37,768 bases of DNA, taken from assembly GCA_018715685.1 (NCBI GenBank), contig DVLC01000033.1, forward strand, positions 1-37,768, written 5' to 3'. This stretch comes from Candidatus Cryptobacteroides merdipullorum (GTDB lineage: Bacteria; Bacteroidota; Bacteroidia; Bacteroidales; UBA932). A model generated the notes under the pieces. It did not search any database and was not told the DNA's origin. It was given only the letters and a program-made list of their open reading frames with translations. The position numbers and the translations under genes were made by a program. Shown here one piece after another: positions 9,275 through 17,157 of the stretch; the stretch's first letter is position 1, and every line of letters starts with the position of its first letter.

Positions 9275-9575
9275 CAAACAACTGAAAAATATGGGATTGT
9301 CTTCTCTTGAAGAGATGATTGCCGAGGATTTCGGCCCACAGGGTTCTGTAGAGCGTGAGGCCTTCGACAGGGATACTGAAACTTTCATTCTGGCCGAGCG
9401 TCTTAAGGAAGAACGCCTCAAGGCCGGTCTGACCCAGGAACAGCTTGCAGAAAAAATCGGGACGAAGAAGTCGTATATATCCAGGTTGGAGAATGGTAAG
9501 GCGGATGTGCAGCTTTCTACATTGTTCAGGATTTTCGAAGGGCTTGGACGGCGTATCCGGCTGACAATTCTTTGA
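9267..9575 (+). CDS. XRE-family HTH antitoxin (HigA-like)
   Basis: LKAGLTQEQLAEKIGTKKSYISRLENGKADVQLSTLFRIFEGLGRRIRLTIL; ATG at 9267 overlaps the toxin stop by 8 nt. Confidence 0.92.
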   Translation: MIDKQLKNMGLSSLEEMIAEDFGPQGSVEREAFDRDTETFILAERLKEERLKAGLTQEQLAEKIGTKKSYISRLENGKADVQLSTLFRIFEGLGRRIRLTIL

Positions 9576-9579
9576 TGTT

Positions 9580-10104
9580 TCAGCGAGAGCGGTGAGTGCG
9601 GCGCCAGACGGCGAGAAGGATGCGGCGGACCGGCAGCAGGCGGCGCCAGATGCGGGCCTTGCGGAGTTCGGAGCGGCTGCAGCAGTTGACCACGGAGCCG
9701 TCAGGGCGAAGGATTGCGATTGCGCGGGCAATGACTTCGGAGGGGGTGCAGCTCTCGGTGCCGTGGAGATTGCCGTCGCCCATGAGAATCAGTCGTCCGC
9801 TGTCGAAGCCGATAAGCCGGTGCAGTACGAAGCGTCCCGGTGCGACTTCGCAGAGCAGGATGTCTCCCGGGGAGAACGCGGAGCTGCCGCCGGGGTCCGC
9901 GGTATTCGGTTCGGCGGCCTGTCCGGTGCCGTCCGCGTTTTCTCCGGAGCCGCATGCCGGAGCCAGCAGCACCTTGTCCACGCCGTCGCGGATGAAAGGC
10001 AGCATGCTGCTTCCGCGGGCGAGGATGGTCACATCCCGTCCTTCCGCCATCAGCCTGCGCACCTCGGAAAAGAGCTCGACATTCGGAATCGGAATCTGCT
10101 TCAT
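9580..10104 (-). CDS. S24/S26 signal-peptidase-like family protein
   Basis: GRDVTILARGSSMLPFIRDGVDKVLLAPA (S-M-x-P motif), GDILLCEVAPGRFVLHRLIGFDSGRLILMGDGN. Confidence 0.85.
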   Translation of the reverse strand: MKQIPIPNVELFSEVRRLMAEGRDVTILARGSSMLPFIRDGVDKVLLAPACGSGENADGTGQAAEPNTADPGGSSAFSPGDILLCEVAPGRFVLHRLIGFDSGRLILMGDGNLHGTESCTPSEVIARAIAILRPDGSVVNCCSRSELRKARIWRRLLPVRRILLAVWRRTHRSR

Positions 10105-10110
10105 GACTCG

Positions 10111-11001
10111 TCAGATTTTGCCGGCAGGCGCTGTCTCCCTGCGGCAGAGCAAGGCCGCGTCGCGGTCGGGGAGGCAGTAGAGGTTGTAGAAACCGCAGAG
10201 GGAGAGCAGTTTTCCGACGCTGGCGTTCACGCCGTCGGCGACCTTCCTGTCCCATTTCATACAGGAGCAGGAGGTGATGAACGAGGCGTAGGCCTGTATG
10301 CCCGAGAGCCTTTCGATGCGGTTCTCCGGGGCCTGGAATATGTGCACCACGGCCTGCAAGGGGGCGCGGGCGTTCTTCCAGCACGGCGTCTTTCCGCTCC
10401 ATGGCGAGCCGTAGATTACGGCCTGTCCGTCGGCGATGCGTATCACAGGGTTGTCGTCGTTCAGCAGCTCCGTGTCGTCCATATTGTTGAGCCACAGCCG
10501 GCTGTGCGTGCTCTTGCCGCTTCCGCTGCGTCCGGTGAAGGCGTAGCCGCGGCCTTCGAGAACTATGGTGGAGGCGTGGATCAGCAGGGTGTCGAGAGTG
10601 GAGGTGCACAGCATGTACATCAGCATCGCCGAGTTGCCGAGAGCGAACGGGAGCATGGCGCCGGGAGCGCCGGCAGGCAGTTCGATGCGCCCGACGCGGA
10701 AGTCGGGGCTGACCCTGAGCATGAAGTCAGGCTTCTCGCGGGTGAGAGAAAAGCCGAAGGTCAGAGGATCCTTGCCGTCGTAGATCCACATATACGGCGC
10801 CTCGTCGTTGAAGCAGCCTATGAGTTCGCCGGAACCGCGCCCGCTCCGTCCGTTCTCGACGCCGAGCATGAAAAGAGGCTCCACGGAGTCGTCGGTCTCG
10901 AAGGGAAGGTAGGGCCTGAGAACCCGGTCCTCGTCGGCACCGTCCGGCAGGATCAGGCCGAAACGGTGTCCTGCGACATTGAAGATTCTTGCAGAGTTCA
11001 T
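10111..11001 (-). CDS. HPr kinase-like (HprK-related) P-loop protein
   Basis: YAFTGRSGSGKSTHSRLWLNN P-loop, LLNDDNPVIRIADGQAVIYGSPWSGKTP, LLIHASTIVLEGRGYAFTG; context with PqqD/S24. Confidence 0.82.
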   Translation of the reverse strand: MNSARIFNVAGHRFGLILPDGADEDRVLRPYLPFETDDSVEPLFMLGVENGRSGRGSGELIGCFNDEAPYMWIYDGKDPLTFGFSLTREKPDFMLRVSPDFRVGRIELPAGAPGAMLPFALGNSAMLMYMLCTSTLDTLLIHASTIVLEGRGYAFTGRSGSGKSTHSRLWLNNMDDTELLNDDNPVIRIADGQAVIYGSPWSGKTPCWKNARAPLQAVVHIFQAPENRIERLSGIQAYASFITSCSCMKWDRKVADGVNASVGKLLSLCGFYNLYCLPDRDAALLCRRETAPAGKI

Positions 11002-12269
11002 GATTTGCGGGTCTTGTATCTGTAGATCAGGAGAGCCGCCAGCACCACGGTCAGCATCGCGGAGCCGGTGACCCTGAAGCCGACCACGACGGAATCGTAG
11101 GGGATGGCCTCCTGCAGCAGGCAGCAGGTGTCGTAGATGGTCGAGGCCATGGTCAGGCAGGTCATGAAGAACAGCAGGCTGTTCATGCGGTTGTCCGCCT
11201 TCTTCTCGCTTTCGCTCTCCTCCTGGGCTATCATGTGGTAGAGCTCGTTCTTTTCCTTCTCTATTTTAAGCCCTCCGGCCGTGCATGCGCTGAACTCTTC
11301 GGGCAGGAAGTTGTAGGAGATGCGGTGGAAGGAGCAGCTGCGCTCGAAGTCCACCGATTCGCGCTCCAGCCCGCCGGCGTTCTCCCTTTCGTAGCGGAAG
11401 CGGCGCGTCAGGCGGTAGAGGTAGTTCCTGCGGAACAGCTGCCAGATGTAGATGAGGCCGAAATAGTCGTTCTTCCAGTTCGCGACCAGCCAGTCGGGGC
11501 AGTCGGAACAGAGTATCGTAAGGGTGTCGGACAGCGACAGGCATTTCCAGTTGTTGTAGATCGAGAGCGAGTTCTCGCTGAGGATTTTCCTGAAATAGTC
11601 TTCGGAGGGGGAGTCGAGCGACTTTGCGTCATAGGAGCCCACCGGGGCGACTGTCGCCAGTTCGAACAGCAGCTTGTCGGCTCCGCCGTCCTGCCAGCTC
11701 TCCCTGCCTGTGCGGGCTATCTGGAAGAGGTTGAACTTGTTGCCGTCTTCGACCAGGCGCACATGTTCGGCCGAGGCTCCGCCGGCTGCCGCCAGGGAGA
11801 GCGTCTTCCATACTTCCATCAGCGGTTCGACCGCCTCCCTGTGGAACTCTTCGAGTCCCGGGGCGCCGAGTCTCGAGAGGTTGCGCAGCAGCGCTGCGGC
11901 CGCGGTGATGTCGTTCCCGTCGTCGCTCCGCATCTCGATATGCACGGCGAACATGGCTATGCGGAACGGAAGCAGATATAGCTTGAGCTCGGGGATGCTG
12001 ACGTTCAGGTCGGATTCCGTGTGCGCCAGTTCCGCCGGAAGAGTCACGACGGCATCCCTGCGCATCGTGTACCTGCGCATCGACAGCTCCTCCCCGGCTT
12101 CAGGGCAGAGGCAGAACCTCACGAAGTCCGGAAGATAGTAGAGTTCGTAGTTTCGGATCTGTTCCGTGGTATAACGGTCCTGTTCCCAGCCCGAGGGCAG
12201 TCTGGCCGCGGATTCGTCCCTGCCGGACGCGAGCGAGAAGCCCCCGCAGAGATAAGCTATATATTCCAT
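10998..12269 (-). CDS. Unknown protein with C-terminal transmembrane helices
   Basis: C-terminal hydrophobic segments NSLLFFMTCLTMASTIYDTCCLL and VVVGFRVTGSAMLTVVLAALLIYRY; overlaps neighbours on both sides (13 nt with GDPD, 4 nt with HprK-like). Confidence 0.7.
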   Translation of the reverse strand: MEYIAYLCGGFSLASGRDESAARLPSGWEQDRYTTEQIRNYELYYLPDFVRFCLCPEAGEELSMRRYTMRRDAVVTLPAELAHTESDLNVSIPELKLYLLPFRIAMFAVHIEMRSDDGNDITAAAALLRNLSRLGAPGLEEFHREAVEPLMEVWKTLSLAAAGGASAEHVRLVEDGNKFNLFQIARTGRESWQDGGADKLLFELATVAPVGSYDAKSLDSPSEDYFRKILSENSLSIYNNWKCLSLSDTLTILCSDCPDWLVANWKNDYFGLIYIWQLFRRNYLYRLTRRFRYERENAGGLERESVDFERSCSFHRISYNFLPEEFSACTAGGLKIEKEKNELYHMIAQEESESEKKADNRMNSLLFFMTCLTMASTIYDTCCLLQEAIPYDSVVVGFRVTGSAMLTVVLAALLIYRYKTRKS

Positions 12270-13108
12270 GTCCTCGGAGTCTTTATGAACAGTCTCGGGT
12301 CGTTGGTGATCACTCCGTCCACAAGTTCCACGAGCCCGGCGTCGTACTTGTCGAGGGTCCAGACCTTGACTTCCTTGCCATGGGCGTGCGCCTTCTCCAC
12401 GAAGGAGCGCGTGGCGGCGAGATAATATACATTGAAGGAGGCCACATAGTCGTATTTCCCGAAGTCGAAGCTCGAGAAGCCTCCGTCGAACTCGAAGCCC
12501 AGGCCGGTGGCGGCGAAGAAGAGCAGCTTCTCCAGGCGTATCTCGGGGGCGATTCCGTGCACGGTCTCGAGCACCTCGTCGTCGAACGACTGGATGGTCA
12601 CGTATCCGGCGGCTCCGTTCCTGCGTATGCAGTCCACGCAGGCCTGCTCGATTCCCGGCAGAGAGTGCCGCGAATGCTTGATCTCCAGCAGCAGGCCGGC
12701 CCTGCCTTCTATGAGGCGGAGTACCTCGTCAAGGGTCGGAAGGTGTCCGTCGGTCGGATTGCCGGCGTGATCCAGAAGCCTCAGTTTCCTGAGTTCGGAG
12801 TAGTTCATTTCGCTGATATAGCCGCTTCCGTCGGTCGTCCGGTCCACAGAGGGGTCGTGGCAGACCACGATCTCGCCGTCGGCGGAGAGGTGTACGTCGA
12901 CTTCTATCCATTTGGCGCCGACCGCGATCCCCTTTTCCATGCATTCGAGGGAGTTTTCCGGGCCGAGCGCTGCGCCGCCGCGATGGGCGACCACCGTAAG
13001 TTCCTTTTCCGTGTCCATAGATTCGTTGCCGGCTTCTCCTGCACGGCAGCTGATGCCGAGGAGCAGCGCGGAGACAAAAATAGCCGTTGTTTTGATAATA
13101 TGCATCAT
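12257..13108 (-). CDS. Glycerophosphodiester phosphodiesterase family protein (exported)
   Basis: VVAHRGGAALGPENSLECMEKGIAVGAKWIEVDVHLSADGEIVVCHDPSVDRTTDGSG; N-terminal signal with possible lipobox LLLGISC. Confidence 0.93.
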   Translation of the reverse strand: MMHIIKTTAIFVSALLLGISCRAGEAGNESMDTEKELTVVAHRGGAALGPENSLECMEKGIAVGAKWIEVDVHLSADGEIVVCHDPSVDRTTDGSGYISEMNYSELRKLRLLDHAGNPTDGHLPTLDEVLRLIEGRAGLLLEIKHSRHSLPGIEQACVDCIRRNGAAGYVTIQSFDDEVLETVHGIAPEIRLEKLLFFAATGLGFEFDGGFSSFDFGKYDYVASFNVYYLAATRSFVEKAHAHGKEVKVWTLDKYDAGLVELVDGVITNDPRLFIKTPRTWNI

Positions 13109-16100
13109 ATTTTAACTCCGAATATAGTCCTGAAGCCCTCGCGTATGACCATGTCGTACCATTCGAAGCAGTCGGATGCCTGTGCGGACATGCCGACCAC
13201 CCTCGCGGCGAACTCCTTGAAGGGGTCGAGGTTGACGAGCGACCATATCACGAAATTGCCGAAGCTGTGGGTGAAGAGATCCGAGAGCGTCTCGCCGCCG
13301 GGACTGTAGTTGAGCACCTCGTCGCGGTATCTGGACACTCCAGGGAAGGCCACTCCGGCGAGCTCCCGCCTCAGGAAGGCGTCGACCTCCTCCGGAAAGT
13401 AGTTCTTCGCGGTCGAGAGCACGTTGCCGACGGCCTGGACGAGGGTCTGCGGGGCGTTTTCGTTGAGCCCGCCGTCCATTGCGTCGAACGCGGCGACCGA
13501 CTCCGCGTCGGGGAAGAGGTGCATCACATGCAGCAGCAGGTCCAGAGCCGTGAGCACGTAGCCGTTGTCGGAGACGAGCTCCGAGATGTTCGAGAGCAGA
13601 TGGTAGAGCAGGGGCTTGTCCTTCGTCCGCACGGCTTCCTCTATCAGTTCGTGGAAGACCGGAGCCGCCGCCGTGTCGCCGTCGTGGGGCACGTTGTCGC
13701 CGCTGTGGGTGCAGTAGACATCGCAGTACCAGTTCATCACGTTGCGCTTGTAGAGCCCGGTGGTGTTGGCCTTGTGGCTGTTGCGCCCGCGGAAGAAGCC
13801 CTTGCAGCGCCGGGTCCAGTCCGCGGCCTCGCGGGAATATATCTCCATGAGCTCCGGGTTGTAGGCGGCCGACTTCTTCTGCACCTGGTAGAGCACATAG
13901 AGCATCGACATCTGCGAGTAGTCGAACCATTCGCCGCCGCGGTAGCCGTCGGTGAAGAACTGCCGCACCACGGGAGCGATGTTCTCCCATCCGGCGATTC
14001 CGGCGACGGCGAGCAGGCGCTCCAGTATGAAGTAGGAGAAACTGTCGCCGCTCATATAGGCCTTGAGAATCTTCGGATGTTCGCGGCTGAAGCCGCTGAA
14101 ACCGTCCCCCGGGCCGCTCACGAACCACGATGCCAGTTCGGCCGCGTACTTCCTGCACCATCGGCCCTCTCCGCCGTCGTCCGCCGGCACCACCGAGTCG
14201 TCCCAGAAGGTCTGGTATTCGACCGCGTTGTTCACATAGGACGACTGGAAGGTGATCTGCCGCCTCAATATCATGCTGAAGAAGGGCATCACGAGCCGGA
14301 CGAGCCTGAATTTCCATGTCAGCCAGGACACGAGCCCGCGTATGTCGCGCATCATTTCCGCCGCCCTGTCCGAAGCGCCCGTCCGTCCGGAGAGCATGTC
14401 GTCGATAATCAGCATCACCGCGAGCCGGGCGCCCGTCTCTACGAAGGAGACCGCCCGGGCGCGCAGTTTCGCGTCGGAGACGGTGGCTGCGAGCCCTCTG
14501 GACTGCACTGTCGCGAACATTCTTCGCACTATCGCGGCGCTGATGTTCTCGCGCAGCGGGGTGAATTCGAGGGTGTGGCGCTTGTTGTGCAGATAGTAGA
14601 TATACATGCACGCGTCGTTGCCGATGTCGAGCAGAGGGTTGCCCACGAGTTTCCAGAGCAGCTCGTAGGGGTCCTGTCGGTAGAGCCCTCCGACGAACCA
14701 GTCGGACAGGAACATACCGTTGATCACGCTCACCGTGACGGTCTGCCCGAGATGCAGCACCGGCCCGAGTTCTTTCTTGAGGGATTTGTGGCGGGCTATC
14801 ACGAACTCGTCGGCCTTGTTTCCCTGTATCTTGCGCGTGAGTTCGTTGAACTGCCTCGTGAGTTCGTCGCGTCCTGGCAGGGGCTCGTCGAGCATGCGCC
14901 GCATCAGCGCGAAGAGGCGGTCCTCGTAGTTCTCGCGTATAAGCACGTTGAGCACTTCGCCTGTCAGAAGGGAGATTTCGTAGTCGTCGCCGTAGTCGCG
15001 CACGAGCGAGATCAGGGTGCCGTCGTCGCCGGTGTCGCACCAGTCCATGATCAATGCGTTGCGCAGGGCGCCCATGTAGACCACGGAGCCGCTCTCCTCC
15101 TCAAGGGCGCGTATGTAGGCCTCGGCAGGTATGGCGGAACCGTCGCGGCGGTTGCGGCGTATGAACTCCACGGCCATCAGGTATTCGAGGTAGCGTTCGT
15201 AGATGAACTGTATCTCGGCTCGTCCGTCCGGCGTCTCGATGTATCGCAGGATGGGACGTTCCGGCTTGTTGAGGAGCTCGGTGTAGGCGACGGTGAGTCC
15301 TCCCTGCTTGTAGATCAGCCGCGAAAGCTTGTGCAGCGCCGCGGACGGGTCGTCCCAGGCGCGCCGGAGTTCGGCCCTGTCGATGCGGTCGGAAGGCCGT
15401 CCCTGTTCGTATTCACCGAGTATGTAGCCGGCTATCGTGAGCATGATCTCGTGCTGCTGGCGGCCGGCGTAAGAGTGCGCTATCCTGTCGGTCATGTCGG
15501 CGAACAGGGCGATGGAGCTGTAGTCCTGAAGCTCCTGCGGCAGCGCGGTCCCCACATGGTTGGTGCAGGCGATCTTGAGTATCAGCGGATCCTTCAGCCT
15601 GACGAGCGAGACCTTCGAGAGTTCGTCGAAGCCGCCGCTCATCTGGTAGAGGTTCTGGTATATGTCCCAGGCCGTCCTGAGCTCCTCGTCGCTGAAGCCG
15701 TGCACTTCGGAGTCCTGCCCGCGGTCGCGTCCGAACATCAGCGTGGCATCGCGCTTCATCTGGAGCTGGAACAGCGTCTTCCAGGAGTAGCTGCGGCAGG
15801 TGAAAAGCAGTTTGAAGCGCGGGTATTCCGGGCGTATGAACAGTTCCCTGAACGCTTCGTAGAGCGCGGCCGGGCCGTTGAGCTCGTCGGCGGGCGCGTC
15901 CTTGTAGCGCAGGCACTCGTTGACTGCGTCGAAGAATATGTAGACCGTGCGCCCCTCCTCTCCGGCTCTCTTGTGCAGTTCGCGGACGATTTTGGCGGCG
16001 TCCTTTCTCGGAGAGCTGCGGAAGATGCGCCGCAACGCGTCAGGAAGGCTCTCTCCCGCGAAGTCGGAACTGCTGAAGATGAGCACGGCGTCGTCGCCTT

Positions 16101-17151
16101 TCGAGATTTCCTCGGTCCACCAGCAGAGCTGGTTGGTCTTGCCCTGTCCGGCCTCTCCGAGCAGGGGGAAGAGGGTCAGGGGGCTTGCGCTGAATTCGCC
16201 GAGCAGCCGGCTGAGGGCCTTTCTCTCGACGAAGAGTTCGCGGTTGTATTTCTTCTCGCGGTAGACCCGTCCGAGGAAGCGGGCGGATTCGGCGTTCAGC
16301 AGTGCGCGCATCTCGGTCCAGTTCATCTCCTTCGCGATGTCGAACGAACGGCTGCTGCGCTGGAGCAGGCGGTCGAAGGCTGCGTTGCGGCTGTCGTCGA
16401 TCAGGGTCACCGCCTCCTCGTCGGAGGAGATGTAGGAGATATCCTCGTCCTTGAGAGACTGGAACACATAGACATAGCCTTTCTCGTTGCGGAACACGAG
16501 CGGGTACAGGTCGGCTTCCGTCCCGTCGGGCGAGCGGAACAGGCTGCCGCCGCCGTCGGAGAAATTGAAGCTGAACTCCTGCAGGGGCTCCACGGCCTTG
16601 AGCATCGCGAGAATCTGAGGTTCCAGGGTGAACACCACGCCGCGGTAGATTTCGTTGGACAGGGTGGTGCTGTGGCCCTTGTATTCGTTGCGTATCCTGA
16701 CCACGCTGGGTTCGGTCTTCGTGCCGAGAAGCCGGTTTGCGCCCCTTACGAACAGCGCGGCGTTCAGGGAGCGCACGAGAGGGTTGTCGGGAAGTTCCTT
16801 GAGCGCGGCCCTGACCGCAGGGTTGAAGATGTCGTTCACCCAGTCGCCGAAGGAGAGCGCGCGCTTGCTGTCGATCTTGTCGACAATGGCCTTCATCGCC
16901 TTCGCATCCTCGGGAAGCTCCTTCTCGGCGTCCTGCAGCAGCACGAACAGGCAGCAGCTCACGAACTGGACGCTGATTTCGAGGAAGTCGAGGGCGTAGT
17001 TCATGCCGGCGGAGAAATTCCCCTTCTCCACCTCGCGCATCAGCGACGCGACGGGTTTGGAGAGGGTCGGGGGCAGCCGCGAGACGCTCCGCTCCGCGAG
17101 CTCCCGGAATTCCTCCTCCTGTGCAGTGCCGTAGCTTCGTAGGAATGTCAT
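13105..17151 (-). CDS. Large STAND/NACHT-like P-loop NTPase
   Basis: Walker A PLLGEAGQGKTNQL, Walker B-like TVYIFFDAVNECL, FTCRSYSW sensor-like motif, long helical C-terminal region; 1348 aa. Confidence 0.75.
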   Translation of the reverse strand: MTFLRSYGTAQEEEFRELAERSVSRLPPTLSKPVASLMREVEKGNFSAGMNYALDFLEISVQFVSCCLFVLLQDAEKELPEDAKAMKAIVDKIDSKRALSFGDWVNDIFNPAVRAALKELPDNPLVRSLNAALFVRGANRLLGTKTEPSVVRIRNEYKGHSTTLSNEIYRGVVFTLEPQILAMLKAVEPLQEFSFNFSDGGGSLFRSPDGTEADLYPLVFRNEKGYVYVFQSLKDEDISYISSDEEAVTLIDDSRNAAFDRLLQRSSRSFDIAKEMNWTEMRALLNAESARFLGRVYREKKYNRELFVERKALSRLLGEFSASPLTLFPLLGEAGQGKTNQLCWWTEEISKGDDAVLIFSSSDFAGESLPDALRRIFRSSPRKDAAKIVRELHKRAGEEGRTVYIFFDAVNECLRYKDAPADELNGPAALYEAFRELFIRPEYPRFKLLFTCRSYSWKTLFQLQMKRDATLMFGRDRGQDSEVHGFSDEELRTAWDIYQNLYQMSGGFDELSKVSLVRLKDPLILKIACTNHVGTALPQELQDYSSIALFADMTDRIAHSYAGRQQHEIMLTIAGYILGEYEQGRPSDRIDRAELRRAWDDPSAALHKLSRLIYKQGGLTVAYTELLNKPERPILRYIETPDGRAEIQFIYERYLEYLMAVEFIRRNRRDGSAIPAEAYIRALEEESGSVVYMGALRNALIMDWCDTGDDGTLISLVRDYGDDYEISLLTGEVLNVLIRENYEDRLFALMRRMLDEPLPGRDELTRQFNELTRKIQGNKADEFVIARHKSLKKELGPVLHLGQTVTVSVINGMFLSDWFVGGLYRQDPYELLWKLVGNPLLDIGNDACMYIYYLHNKRHTLEFTPLRENISAAIVRRMFATVQSRGLAATVSDAKLRARAVSFVETGARLAVMLIIDDMLSGRTGASDRAAEMMRDIRGLVSWLTWKFRLVRLVMPFFSMILRRQITFQSSYVNNAVEYQTFWDDSVVPADDGGEGRWCRKYAAELASWFVSGPGDGFSGFSREHPKILKAYMSGDSFSYFILERLLAVAGIAGWENIAPVVRQFFTDGYRGGEWFDYSQMSMLYVLYQVQKKSAAYNPELMEIYSREAADWTRRCKGFFRGRNSHKANTTGLYKRNVMNWYCDVYCTHSGDNVPHDGDTAAAPVFHELIEEAVRTKDKPLLYHLLSNISELVSDNGYVLTALDLLLHVMHLFPDAESVAAFDAMDGGLNENAPQTLVQAVGNVLSTAKNYFPEEVDAFLRRELAGVAFPGVSRYRDEVLNYSPGGETLSDLFTHSFGNFVIWSLVNLDPFKEFAARVVGMSAQASDCFEWYDMVIREGFRTIFGVKI

Positions 17152-17157
17152 CGTGCG

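Noticed and set aside
13267-17142. 1291-aa plus-strand ORF antisense to the STAND-like gene
   Set aside because: Val/Gly/Glu/His-rich translation without domain motifs, fully opposite a gene with clear motifs; long antisense frames are expected in GC-rich coding DNA.
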